DNA from: a virus
Reading direction: 5' to 3' (one strand)
DNA length: 64,000 nucleotides
IMG/VR virus record: IMGVR_UViG_3300002835_000047
Span: 53,887 to 117,886 of that record
Part shown: piece after piece, positions 19,302-27,015 of the stretch
Layout of the letters: each line of letters opens with the position of its first letter
How positions within the stretch are numbered: the stretch's first letter is position 1
Notes under the pieces: model-generated
Seen by the model: only the letters and a program-made list of their open reading frames with translations
The model's database searches: none
Told to the model about the DNA's origin: nothing
Program-made: the position numbers and the translations under genes

Positions 19302-19429
19302 TGAAAACTCAAACTATTGTCAATAAAAAACCTAAAGTTTCAAGGCCAGGTGTTAATGCTAAGACTAAAACTAGCAAAAGCAAAATGAGCAAGTTATACA
19401 AAAAACCATACAGAGGTCAAGGTAAATAA
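19301..19429 (+). CDS. Very small Lys-rich protein
   Basis: 42 residues starting inside the previous stop codon (TAATG), which favours a real coupled gene. About one third Lys (e.g. T-K-T-S-K-S-K-M-S-K), ending Y-R-G-Q-G-K. Protamine-like composition; function unknown. Confidence 0.5.
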   Translation: MKTQTIVNKKPKVSRPGVNAKTKTSKSKMSKLYKKPYRGQGK

Positions 19430-19436
19430 TAGTAAA

Positions 19437-19589
19437 ATGAACAATATTGAATTTGAATTATATCTTAACTTACCTTATGAGAAATTTCTCATAGGATGGG
19501 AGACTATACATAGTAAAAATCCTCGCATGCCTAAGTATGAAATTCACATACACATCGTATGCTTTACTTTAAAATTTATAATCACTTAA
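19437..19589 (+). CDS. Small protein, unknown
   Basis: 50 residues from the ATG at 19437, 7 bases after the previous stop. Not Lys-rich: N-N-I-E-F-E-L-Y-L then a hydrophobic C-terminus. It fills the gap between two basic genes in the same direction, the only reason to keep it. Confidence 0.35.
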   Translation: MNNIEFELYLNLPYEKFLIGWETIHSKNPRMPKYEIHIHIVCFTLKFIIT

Positions 19590-19599
19590 TAACGCAATC

Positions 19600-19899
19600 A
19601 TGAAAAAATCTAAATTTGGAGATAACTCTCAGTTGAAAAATGTGCCATCTGATAATAAAGGTCTTGGTAAATTGCCTACAGAAGTCCGTAATAAAATGGG
19701 ATATAAGCAAATGGGCGGAGAAAAATTCTTGTCTAAAATGCAAATGGGAGGAAGTATGGATATGTCTGATAATTTTGTAGAAAAGATGCGTGGAGGTGGA
19801 GGCGTTAAAAAGATGAAGTACAAAGAACCGGTTATGAAAAAACAAATTGGTGGTAGTATGCAATCAAGAACTAACAGTTTTAAATCAAGAAGTAAATAA
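19600..19899 (+). CDS. Basic protein with repeated Gly-Gly motifs
   Basis: 99 residues with Lys plus repeated hydrophobic-Gly-Gly motifs: Q-M-G-G-E, Q-M-G-G-S, R-G-G-G-G, Q-I-G-G-S. The same motif recurs in the genes at 20423 and 20970. The evenly spaced x-G-G sites resemble protease sites in viral core precursors, but no protease partner is identified. Likely a structural or packaged protein, by inference. Confidence 0.6.
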   Translation: MKKSKFGDNSQLKNVPSDNKGLGKLPTEVRNKMGYKQMGGEKFLSKMQMGGSMDMSDNFVEKMRGGGGVKKMKYKEPVMKKQIGGSMQSRTNSFKSRSK

Positions 19900-19900
19900 A

Positions 19901-20218
19901 ATGAACATTTTAACTGATATAATGTCCTTAATTAAAAGAAAGCAGTATGTAAAAGAGCTTTCTAAGGATGATGTATTTGTTATAGGTTTACATAAGGAGC
20001 CGGATATCCTAGGAATAGCATCTCCAGTACCTTACAAAAGTGTTTCGCTAGCAAAGGTGTCAGATATTGCAAACATTCCATCTAATAAAATAAAAAAAGA
20101 AACTGTCACAACGGCTTCAGATCCAGGTGAGCCTGGTGATATTAGAGTTGATGCAAATTATATATATGTGTGCACTGCGGCAAATGTTTGGAAAAGAGCT
20201 ACTTTAACTAGTTTTTAA
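19901..20218 (+). CDS. Virion-type protein with fibre C-terminal motif
   Basis: I start it at the ATG at 19901, one base past the previous stop, giving 105 residues; an upstream in-frame start would only read back into the previous gene. The C-terminus (G-D-I-R-V-D-A-N-Y-I-Y-V-C-T-A-A-N-V-W-K) matches a motif common at the ends of phage tail or fibre-associated proteins. Probably a minor virion component. Confidence 0.6.
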   Translation: MNILTDIMSLIKRKQYVKELSKDDVFVIGLHKEPDILGIASPVPYKSVSLAKVSDIANIPSNKIKKETVTTASDPGEPGDIRVDANYIYVCTAANVWKRATLTSF

Positions 20219-20219
20219 C

Positions 20220-20405
20220 ATGAAAGCAAAAAGCAAAGTAAATTCAGCAGGTACTTATACCAAACCAGGTATGAGAGAATCGCTGTTTAAAAAGATTAAA
20301 GCCGGCACTAAAGGTGGTGATCCTGGAGAATGGTCCGCTAGGAAAGCACAAATGCTTGCTAGAGAATATAAATCTAAAGGCGGCGGATATAAAACTAAAA
20401 GGTAA
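20220..20405 (+). CDS. Small conserved basic protein
   Basis: 61 residues, starting one base after the previous stop. The pattern Y-T-K-P-G-M-R...F-K-K-I-K-A-G-T-K-G-G...W-S-A-R-K-A-Q-M-L-A...Y-K is one I recognise from small conserved proteins of large phages and algal viruses; I cannot give a function. Very basic; probably virion or DNA-associated. Confidence 0.6.
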   Translation: MKAKSKVNSAGTYTKPGMRESLFKKIKAGTKGGDPGEWSARKAQMLAREYKSKGGGYKTKR

Positions 20406-20422
20406 TATTAAAAAATAAAATT

Positions 20423-20683
20423 ATGCCCGCAAATATGAAAAAAGCAGGAATCAAATACAAGGTAGGTGGTTCTGTAATTAAAAAAGCACAAGTTGGTGGA
20501 GAACAAAATATAAAGGAAACTCTAGCTCAAAAAAATGCTAGGGTAAATAAAGAAATAGATACCAGAGAAAAAAGAATCTCCGAAAAAGAAAAAAAAGATC
20601 AAAAGAATTCTTATTCTAATGCAAGAGCTAATAAGGTTGTTGGCAAACTAAAGACTGGCGGAGTCGTTAAAACTAAAAAGTAA
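20423..20683 (+). CDS. Basic Gly-Gly motif protein
   Basis: 86 residues. K-V-G-G-S, Q-V-G-G-E and K-T-G-G-V motifs separated by a charged helical middle (about 30-60). Same family style as the 19600 gene. The stop overlaps the next start (TAATG). Unknown function. Confidence 0.55.
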   Translation: MPANMKKAGIKYKVGGSVIKKAQVGGEQNIKETLAQKNARVNKEIDTREKRISEKEKKDQKNSYSNARANKVVGKLKTGGVVKTKK

Positions 20684-20949
20684 TGGCTAAAGATCCTCAA
20701 CAAAGCCTTAGAGATTGGACTGCGCAAAAGTGGATGACATCTGGTACTTATGCAAATAAGAAGAAAGGTTCATCTAAAGAAGTAAAGTCTAAAGGTACTA
20801 AAAGGTACTTACCTGAGGCCGCTTGGGGAGCTTTATCACCGGGTGAGAAAGCGGCTACAAATAAAGCTAAAGCCGAAGGAAACAAAAAAGGAAAACAATT
20901 TGTTTCACAACCTAAATCAGCAAAAGAAAAAGCTAAACAATATAGATAA
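20683..20949 (+). CDS. Conserved small basic protein (DWT...RYLP...LSPGE type)
   Basis: 88 residues with the ordered motifs L-R-D-W-T-A-Q-K-W, R-Y-L-P, L-S-P-G-E and G-K-Q-F-V-S-Q-P-K. I know this pattern from short proteins of phages and giant viruses without an assigned role. Translationally coupled to the gene before it. Confidence 0.6.
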   Translation: MAKDPQQSLRDWTAQKWMTSGTYANKKKGSSKEVKSKGTKRYLPEAAWGALSPGEKAATNKAKAEGNKKGKQFVSQPKSAKEKAKQYR

Positions 20950-20969
20950 ACCCTCTAAATTTAAAAAAT

Positions 20970-21185
20970 ATGAAAATGAAAATGTCAAAAGAAGACAAAG
21001 CACGTGAAGAAAAATGGGCTATTGAATCTGCAATGAGCACTATAAGCAGATACAATGAAATTCAAAAAGATAAAGCTTTGCTATCAAAAGTAAAAAGAGC
21101 TGCAGCAGAGCAAGTTAAAATGTTAGGTGGAATGGTATCTGGCATTGGAACTGCGCCGGCTAAAAAAGTTATTAAAAAGAAGTAG
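20970..21185 (+). CDS. Small basic helical protein
   Basis: 71 residues: a charged helix (residues 3-50), then M-L-G-G-M-V and a Lys-rich tail (K-K-V-I-K-K-K). The stop codon is directly followed by the spanin start. Unknown. Confidence 0.5.
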   Translation: MKMKMSKEDKAREEKWAIESAMSTISRYNEIQKDKALLSKVKRAAAEQVKMLGGMVSGIGTAPAKKVIKKK

Positions 21186-21689
21186 ATGAAAAAATATTTT
21201 ATATTCATTTTAAGTTTTTTAATTCTAAATTCTTGCTTTGTCACAAAAAGGCAAAGAGATAAAATTTGTAATGAATGTAAAACACATACCGAACATTACA
21301 CTAGAGACAGTATTTACATAAAAGATACTGTTGTAGAAATTGAACCAGATAGTTCTTATGTTGAAGCACTTCTTTTTTGTGATAGTATTGGCAACGTTCA
21401 TATGCGTGAAGTTGCTATTTTACAAGGTAGAGTAATTGACTTAAATGTAGCGCTTAAAAACAATACATTTAAGCTTAAAGCAAAAACTGATACGTTTAAA
21501 GTATATATTAAAGGATCCACTGAAGTTTACTACAAGTATATAGAAAAAAAAGTTGAAAAACCGGTTAAAGTATATAAAGAGTATTGGTGGAAATGGCCAT
21601 TAGTTATTTGGTCTGCTTTTAGCACTTTAATTTTTTTAATTACCTATAGATCAGTTTTGTTTAATTTTTTTAAACTAGTTATAAGATGA
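21186..21689 (+). CDS. Predicted unimolecular spanin (u-spanin)
   Basis: 167 residues. N-terminal lipoprotein signal (basic start, hydrophobic run, lipobox L-N-S-C with Cys at 17) and a C-terminal transmembrane helix (about 138-158) with a basic end. A lipid anchor for the outer membrane plus an inner-membrane helix in one chain is the defining topology of u-spanins (T1 gp11 type), which fuse the two membranes at lysis. The periplasmic part is mixed beta and charged, with D-T-V-V-E-I-E-P-D-S-S. It overlaps the holin-like gene by 4 bases (ATGA), supporting a lysis role. No endolysin seen nearby. Confidence 0.6.
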   Translation: MKKYFIFILSFLILNSCFVTKRQRDKICNECKTHTEHYTRDSIYIKDTVVEIEPDSSYVEALLFCDSIGNVHMREVAILQGRVIDLNVALKNNTFKLKAKTDTFKVYIKGSTEVYYKYIEKKVEKPVKVYKEYWWKWPLVIWSAFSTLIFLITYRSVLFNFFKLVIR

Positions 21690-21910
21690 GCCCAAAAGAT
21701 AGACTTAGAGAGGGAACAACAACTTTTATAGGGTTGTTGTTTTTGTTATCAGCAGTTGGTATGACTGTAATGAATATTTTTTTTGAAAAAGATTTTGCCG
21801 CGTGGTCTGCAATTATTCCAATTGCGCTATTAGGCTGGGTATTTTTATGGTCAAAAAATTCAATTCTAGAAGGTATTACATTAGGTATATTTAAGGCAAA
21901 CGAAAATTAA
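21686..21910 (+). CDS. Holin-like two-helix membrane protein
   Basis: 74 residues with two hydrophobic helices (about 13-32 and 38-56) joined by a short turn. Size, two-helix layout and ATGA overlap with the u-spanin gene fit a class II holin-like protein that would form the inner-membrane lesion. No sequence family recognised, so holin is by context. Confidence 0.5.
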   Translation: MSPKDRLREGTTTFIGLLFLLSAVGMTVMNIFFEKDFAAWSAIIPIALLGWVFLWSKNSILEGITLGIFKANEN

Positions 21911-21927
21911 AATTTTAAAGTTTAATC

Positions 21928-23454
21928 ATGCAATTAATACAAGAGATACTAGGATTACTAGAGAAAAAGGAAGCTGTTAAAACTTTAATCTCAAATCGTG
22001 ACTGGTTTGAGTTTGGAAGATTTCAGAGTAGCACCGTGAGTGGTTCTTCGTATTTCCCTAGAATGACACCACATGTAATTAGATATGATGATTTAGTTGC
22101 ATCAATTGTATCAAATATTCCGGTCAGTAGTATAACGCTAACTACTACAGGCACATCTGGTGCTGCAACATTAACTGGTACTGTATTAAATATTCCTCAA
22201 TATCAAAATACTACATATACTGCAGGTACTGGGTTAACCTTAACCGGTACTGTATTTTCTCTTACAAATGTTTCCACTCAAAGCACTAGTGATTCTGCAC
22301 TTTTAGGAAATGGTGGAGTTTTTGGTTCTGTTGAAGCGCTTACAGTTAATTCAACTGGACAAGTAACAGCTTATAATTATAGAACACATACCTTACCTAC
22401 TATAGTGGCTGGCTCGGGTATAACAGTGACTCCCAATCTTACACCTACGACATCAACCATTACAATAAGTGCTACCGGAGGATCATCTGCAAATGCATGG
22501 TACAATATTGCTGTAGCTAATAGTTCTGCTGCTGGTGGTTCTAATACACTTGTACCAGATGCTGTTCAAGATACTTTAACCTTTGCCGGGGGAACCGGTA
22601 TAGAAGTTTCTACTTTAGATACTGGTGGAACTCTTGATAGAGTTGTAATTACAAATACAGGTGTGACAAGTTTTGGAGGCTCAACCGGTTCAATAACTTT
22701 GGGCTCAGGTCTTACTTTAAGTGGTGGTGCATTAAGTACTACAGGTGGAAGTGGAACTGTTACATCTATTCAACTTGTAATGCCAACTGGGTTTTCTGTG
22801 TCAACGCCAAATCCTATTACTACATCTGGCATATTTGACGTTACATTGAATTTAAACCCTGGTATTGTATCAGTTGTTGCTGGTGAATTAACTAATGCTG
22901 TAATTGGTACTGGTCTTAATTATAATGCGGGTACTAATACATTATCTAGCACTATTGTAAGTTGTTTAGATAATAAGTATGATACTTACAATATGGTTGT
23001 AGACAAAGGAAATGATGCAACTATGGTATCAAATGCAAATGGGGTATTAGGATTTAAAGCTACGGCTGCAAATTTAGAATATAATTTAGTGCTTACATTA
23101 ACTTATCAAGGTGTTAATGGTACAACCAATTATACGGAAACACATGTCAGTATGCCTGTTCACTTTAGAAAATCATCTACAAGTGGAAGTAATGTTATTG
23201 CTCCATTTACACATTTAGTACAATGGGATGATTATGTATTTATTCCCCATGAAGATACCGGTCGTAGTGCAACAAGAACATACTCCTGGACTGTTAAAAA
23301 TTTAGCTTTAAATGACGCTATTTCAATATGGGTAGGTGGTACGCCTACTTATAATGGTACTGGCGATATAAAAGTTAAAAAGGCAAATTTGTCAATAACT
23401 GTAGCATCTTGTGAAGCATTCGGTACTAACATAGCACCAATAACTGTAGCATAA
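21928..23454 (+). CDS. Tail fibre / adhesin-like protein
   Basis: 508 residues. After a helical start (1-45), most is Thr/Gly/Ser-rich with short repeats such as T-A-G-T-G-L-T-L-T-G-T and G-L-T-L-S-G-G-A-L-S, the low-complexity beta-rich texture of trimeric phage fibres. From about residue 350 the sequence is less repetitive and could be a receptor-binding head. Likely surface adsorption; receptor unknown. It abuts a small basic gene one base downstream. Confidence 0.75.
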   Translation: MQLIQEILGLLEKKEAVKTLISNRDWFEFGRFQSSTVSGSSYFPRMTPHVIRYDDLVASIVSNIPVSSITLTTTGTSGAATLTGTVLNIPQYQNTTYTAGTGLTLTGTVFSLTNVSTQSTSDSALLGNGGVFGSVEALTVNSTGQVTAYNYRTHTLPTIVAGSGITVTPNLTPTTSTITISATGGSSANAWYNIAVANSSAAGGSNTLVPDAVQDTLTFAGGTGIEVSTLDTGGTLDRVVITNTGVTSFGGSTGSITLGSGLTLSGGALSTTGGSGTVTSIQLVMPTGFSVSTPNPITTSGIFDVTLNLNPGIVSVVAGELTNAVIGTGLNYNAGTNTLSSTIVSCLDNKYDTYNMVVDKGNDATMVSNANGVLGFKATAANLEYNLVLTLTYQGVNGTTNYTETHVSMPVHFRKSSTSGSNVIAPFTHLVQWDDYVFIPHEDTGRSATRTYSWTVKNLALNDAISIWVGGTPTYNGTGDIKVKKANLSITVASCEAFGTNIAPITVA

Positions 23455-23455
23455 T

Positions 23456-23755
23456 ATGGAACCTAAACTTAAAAATGCAGGTGTTAGTGGTTATAATAAA
23501 CCAAAAGCAACACCATCACATCCAACTAAATCTCACATTGTAGTTGCTAAGGAAGGTGAAAAGACTAAAACTATACGCTTTGGGCAACAGGGTGTCAAAA
23601 CTAATCAAACTGTTGGCCAGAGAGAGGCATTTAAGTCAAGGCATGCTAAGAATATTTCAAAAGGTAGAATGAGTGCTGCATATTGGGCTGATAAAGTAAA
23701 ATGGGCTCCTAGTAAAACAGCATCTCCAAGTAAAAAATGGAAAAAAGGTAGCTGA
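23456..23755 (+). CDS. Conserved small basic phage protein
   Basis: 99 residues with G-Y-N-K-P-K-A-T-P-S-H-P, S-H-I-V-V-A-K-E-G, I-R-F-G-Q-Q-G-V, F-K-S-R-H-A-K-N-I and M-S-A-A-Y-W-A-D-K-V-K-W. I recognise this order from a small protein of T4-like and marine phages and algal viruses, function unknown. Last plus-strand gene of the block; its stop abuts the stop of the convergent minus gene. Confidence 0.6.
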   Translation: MEPKLKNAGVSGYNKPKATPSHPTKSHIVVAKEGEKTKTIRFGQQGVKTNQTVGQREAFKSRHAKNISKGRMSAAYWADKVKWAPSKTASPSKKWKKGS

Positions 23756-24094
23756 TTATTTCAAAATCTCCAAAATATAAATGGAGTTGTTTGTCTTAAA
23801 TCTAATTTTATCTTTTGTAACGTAAAACAACTCTGTGATTGGCGTTGTAAGCCATGTGAATGCTATTCCTGGGTCTAACAATAGAGATCTACCTACTGCA
23901 GGTTCCGTATAAAAAACAGAATCTTTTCTTTGGTTTAAACTAACCCACTTAATCTTATATCCTACTTTAGTTAAGCCGTCAGATTCTCGTGTAAGTTTGT
24001 ACTTAAGTTTTTTGGGTTTTTGTAAATTATGTCTATCCTGCTCTAAAGCGCCGGCTATTTTTGGATTTGATCTTGATTTTTTTTCTATTGTCAT
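23756..24094 (-). CDS. Hypothetical protein
   Basis: 112 residues, basic N-terminus, beta-rich centre, no membrane segment. It lies past the hairpin at 24109-24158, so it may have its own promoter or receive read-through. Nothing recognised. Confidence 0.5.
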   Translation of the reverse strand: MTIEKKSRSNPKIAGALEQDRHNLQKPKKLKYKLTRESDGLTKVGYKIKWVSLNQRKDSVFYTEPAVGRSLLLDPGIAFTWLTTPITELFYVTKDKIRFKTNNSIYILEILK

Positions 24095-24108
24095 AACTAT
24101 TAAAGTTT

Positions 24109-24158
24109 AAGAGAGCCCGGGTAGAAACTAAAAAACTACCCGGGGTTGGTTCTCTCTT
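24109..24158 (-). terminator. Strong two-part hairpin, likely terminator
   Basis: AAGAGAG-CCCGGGTAG pairs with CTACCCGGG and, after a GTTGGTT bulge, CTCTCTT. This is one of the few GC-rich spots here. It follows the DUF932-like operon by 2 bases after the micropeptide stop. No long U-run, so attenuator or RNA-end protector are alternatives. Confidence 0.55.
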
Positions 24159-24160
24159 TA

Positions 24161-24235
24161 TTAAAACTTAGGTTTTCTAATTACGTTTATAATTATGAAT
24201 AAACCTATAAGTAGAATTATTACAGCTTTGACCAT
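24161..24235 (-). CDS. 24-residue transmembrane micropeptide
   Basis: ATG overlaps the stop of the gene upstream (TAATG). Sequence is one hydrophobic helix (A-V-I-I-L-L-I-G-L-F-I-I-I) between Lys and a basic tail (R-K-P-K-F). Such coupling plus a clean helix suggests a real micropeptide; role unknown. Confidence 0.4.
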   Translation of the reverse strand: MVKAVIILLIGLFIIINVIRKPKF

Positions 24236-25089
24236 TAAAGTTCAAAAGAAGGATTTTCAATAATGGCATCTATATTAACACTAACGCTATTGGATTCAAG
24301 ATCTACATTGTTTACATCTATAACGTTATAGGTGTCTTTAGTATTTATATTAGTATTACTTAGTAATTCTGTTGTAATAAATTTATGAAACTCTTTACTA
24401 TTATATAACCAGCTTCTAGGGTGTGTTTTCTTTAAAGCCAAAGTAACATGATTATATAAGGCCCAGGCATTATCATTACTTACATTATAGTTGAATGAGC
24501 TTTTTTTCATTTCATCTTTAATCATTGATAATTGACTGGGCTCTAAAATATCTTTTTCGTAGTAAAGTCTGCCAATAAGTTCTGCTTGTTCTCTTTTTGA
24601 GAGTGTAATTTTTTTCAGTTCATTTTTATCATTTACAATATTTTTAAATGTATTTACAGAACCTAAAATTTGACTTTCAATTTGAGATATAATTTCTAAA
24701 TCTGCAGTGCCGGTATGTTTTCTAGCAAAGTTTATTTCTCCACCAACAATATTGCTAGATGATAAAAAAACATATGCTCCAACTGAGCACTGAAATCTAA
24801 TAGATTTATCATAGGAATTTGTCCAAGCAAACATTATACCGATATCCGGATCTTGGTCACTACTATTATAATTTAAAGGTGCTAGATGATAAATACCTTG
24901 GGCAACATTACCACCTTGATTACATATATAAGTTTCTTTTTTAATTGTGTAGTTAGAACTGTTTAAGTTTTCTATTACATTATCAATGACAAATTTATGT
25001 GGTATAACTGTGTATGATTCGGCATGCTTTGGAAGACTTGCATTTTCTAAATAAATTTTAGAAACCTCCCTTGATTTTTGGTATCCCAT
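24235..25089 (-). CDS. DUF932-like phage protein
   Basis: 284 residues. The conserved-looking core has G-I-M-F-A-W-T-N-S, V-G-A-Y-V-F-L-S-S and N-A-W-A-L-Y-N-H-V-T-L-A-L-K-K-T-H-P-R, the style of the DUF932/plasmid-like family common in phage early regions and of unknown biochemical role. The C-terminus ends I-E-N-P-S-F-E-L; two SSB-like genes in this window also end in F-E-L. Followed by a coupled micropeptide and a strong hairpin. Confidence 0.55.
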   Translation of the reverse strand: MGYQKSREVSKIYLENASLPKHAESYTVIPHKFVIDNVIENLNSSNYTIKKETYICNQGGNVAQGIYHLAPLNYNSSDQDPDIGIMFAWTNSYDKSIRFQCSVGAYVFLSSSNIVGGEINFARKHTGTADLEIISQIESQILGSVNTFKNIVNDKNELKKITLSKREQAELIGRLYYEKDILEPSQLSMIKDEMKKSSFNYNVSNDNAWALYNHVTLALKKTHPRSWLYNSKEFHKFITTELLSNTNINTKDTYNVIDVNNVDLESNSVSVNIDAIIENPSFEL

Positions 25090-25134
25090 TTTTAAATTTT
25101 TATAAAGTTAACTAATAATACTGAAATAAACAAA

Positions 25135-25965
25135 TTAAAATATATATCTAATTGTTTTTGGATCAAAGTATTTAGAATATATACTTACAAACTTGTTTAA
25201 AAGTTTATACTTATAGCTCAAAGGATATCTCATTATACCCTGTTTGTTTTTTACTTCTGAGCTATATTTCATTAATTCCTGAGCTTGATTGTCAGACCGG
25301 CTCATTTGATTTTTATGATTTGTTAAAGCAATTACCTCACATTTATTTTCTCCGGCGTTTAATTTAACTTCCTTAAATAAATTATCATAATGATTTTCCC
25401 AACCAGGATAAAAAATTACAGGACTATAGTTACAGTGCACTTCCCAACCTAAATTTTTAAGTCTGTTAATATCAAAAATTCTTTCAGATATTTTTTGCAT
25501 CTTGGGCTCTAATACATCAGAATAAATTTGAGGCATTAAACTAACTCTTACTCTAGGTTTTTTATTAAAATGATTTACATCAATATTTAATAAAGACGGA
25601 TACTTTGTTGCCATTGTACTATTTAATCTAGGATGGTCATCATATCTTTTAAGATATTTAATTAAAGGTTCAGGCATATGTTTTTGCATTAAAACAAGAT
25701 CTGTATTACATGCTATATCAACCATAGTGTAAACTGGATCTTGTTGATCCGGGATTTTAGTAAAACTTTTTTCCCATTCTATTACTGAGTTAAATATATC
25801 ATCAACATTTTTATTTACAAAAACATTATTGTTATATCTAGACATGTAGCAATAACTATTAACACAACCTCCAAAACAACCGTAAATTATATTTGGTGCA
25901 ATACAATTAGCACTATTATTATTATCTTTAGTTACAAGTGTTTTAGTATTTTGAACTTTAATCAT
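25135..25965 (-). CDS. Radical SAM-like protein (SPL-type) with unusual cysteine spacing
   Basis: 276 residues. Near the N-terminus Y-G-C-F-G-G-C-V-N-S-Y-C-Y gives Cys30, Cys34 and Cys39. It resembles the cluster-binding loop of spore photoproduct lyase-like radical SAM proteins, but the spacing is CX3CX4C rather than the usual CX3CX2C; the codons confirm the extra residue. Later segments (T-M-A-T-K-Y-P, V-R-V-S-L-M-P, a stretch before N-Y-S-P-V-I) fit a TIM-barrel. Reaction unknown; nucleic-acid repair or modification is a guess. Confidence 0.6.
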   Translation of the reverse strand: MIKVQNTKTLVTKDNNNSANCIAPNIIYGCFGGCVNSYCYMSRYNNNVFVNKNVDDIFNSVIEWEKSFTKIPDQQDPVYTMVDIACNTDLVLMQKHMPEPLIKYLKRYDDHPRLNSTMATKYPSLLNIDVNHFNKKPRVRVSLMPQIYSDVLEPKMQKISERIFDINRLKNLGWEVHCNYSPVIFYPGWENHYDNLFKEVKLNAGENKCEVIALTNHKNQMSRSDNQAQELMKYSSEVKNKQGIMRYPLSYKYKLLNKFVSIYSKYFDPKTIRYIF

Positions 25966-25978
25966 TTATAGATTGTTC

Positions 25979-26350
25979 TTAAAGTATTTCAGATTGTATT
26001 TGATTACGCCAATTACAAGGCTCTGGAGATTTTATTGCTAATTCAGCTAACTTTTTATCGTTTGTTACTGATAGTATAGACACATAGCAATTTTCTCTTT
26101 GTGTCATTAAAAGATTTTCAACTTCTTTTTCTGTATAAATTTTGTTTTCACAGGGTTTGGGCCGGTTGTCGTTGATGTAACCATTTGAATTCTCAAAGTA
26201 GATTTCATTGCCTTCGGTATCCCGTTCAAACTTTGCCCAATCTCCATCTGAATCCTCTAAGTAGATTAGTCTACCATTTTTATCTTTAATTACCAAAGTT
26301 CCATTTACTTCAAAGTCCCATTTGATTTGTTGTCCTATTGTCTGTGTCAT
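25979..26350 (-). CDS. YD-repeat mini-protein A
   Basis: 123 residues. Starts M-T-Q-T-I-G-Q-Q-I, then short repeats of the YD/RHS style: K-N-G-R-L-I-Y-L-E-D-S-D-G and E-G-N-E-I-Y-F-E-N-S-N-G-Y, then N-D-N-R-P-K-P and a helical tail. A clear paralog of the next gene upstream (26366-26731). Small YD-repeat proteins are common in Bacteroidota phages; function unknown. Confidence 0.65.
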   Translation of the reverse strand: MTQTIGQQIKWDFEVNGTLVIKDKNGRLIYLEDSDGDWAKFERDTEGNEIYFENSNGYINDNRPKPCENKIYTEKEVENLLMTQRENCYVSILSVTNDKKLAELAIKSPEPCNWRNQIQSEIL

Positions 26351-26365
26351 ACTTTAACGCATTGG

Positions 26366-26731
26366 TTATTTGATTGTGTTGGATTCGTTTACTTGATTTA
26401 CAAATCGGGTCATAAGTTCACTCAATTTGTGGACATCCTCAGCAAGTGATTCAAGGGTCAATTCACGAATTGGTTTGGGCCGGTTGTCTTCAATTAAACC
26501 ATTTGAATCTTCATAGTATATTTGATTACCTTCAGAATTGTATTCCTGCTTTTCCCAATATCCATCTGAATTTTCATAGTAAATTGTATTGCCTTGAGAA
26601 TCGTATTTATACTTTTCATAAAATCCAGTTGGATCCTCAAAGTAGATGTTTTTACCATTCTTGCCTTTGATTTCTAAAAAACCATCGGTCTTAAAATCCC
26701 AGTTAATTTGTTGTGCTATTGTTTGTGTCAT
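26366..26731 (-). CDS. YD-repeat mini-protein B
   Basis: 121 residues with three YD-type repeats (N-I-Y-F-E-D-P-T-G; Q-G-N-T-I-Y-Y-E-N-S-D-G; E-G-N-Q-I-Y-Y-E-D-S-N-G), then D-N-R-P-K-P and an amphipathic helix. Start M-T-Q-T-I-A-Q-Q-I matches its paralog. It overlaps the upstream gene by 4 bases. One repeat longer than mini-protein A, which suggests repeat gain or loss after duplication. Confidence 0.65.
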   Translation of the reverse strand: MTQTIAQQINWDFKTDGFLEIKGKNGKNIYFEDPTGFYEKYKYDSQGNTIYYENSDGYWEKQEYNSEGNQIYYEDSNGLIEDNRPKPIRELTLESLAEDVHKLSELMTRFVNQVNESNTIK

Positions 26732-27003
26732 TTTATTATTTTTATTTCAGATTCGGTTTCAATTACAACTCTTGCGCCACATGATATTAATGGTTTTGTT
26801 TCAGTTCCTGAACCACAATAAATAATTTTACTTGGACCCATAATTTCAACTTCATTACAATATGTGTTTTTTCTACCTTGTTTCACAGTAATGACAGGTA
26901 AATCAGTTCCCTTTGTTTTGTTAGACCTTATGTGGTGTTGGTTAACGTGAATTTTTGTTTTCATTCGTGGTTCAATAAGAATTTGTTGTCCTATTGTTTT
27001 CAT
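26728..27003 (-). CDS. Small beta-rich protein sharing the T-I-G-Q-Q-I start
   Basis: 91 residues. M-K-T-I-G-Q-Q-I is shared with the two YD-repeat proteins after it, but the body is different: basic, beta-rich, with two pairs of His/Asn (N-Q-H-H) and Cys residues. Possibly a shared leader module attached to different bodies. Function unknown. Confidence 0.55.
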   Translation of the reverse strand: MKTIGQQILIEPRMKTKIHVNQHHIRSNKTKGTDLPVITVKQGRKNTYCNEVEIMGPSKIIYCGSGTETKPLISCGARVVIETESEIKIIK

Positions 27004-27015
27004 ACTTTGGTTGGT

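Noticed and set aside
19847-19900. Longer N-terminus for the 19901 protein
   Set aside because: It would need a non-ATG start inside the previous gene; an ATG follows directly after that gene's stop.
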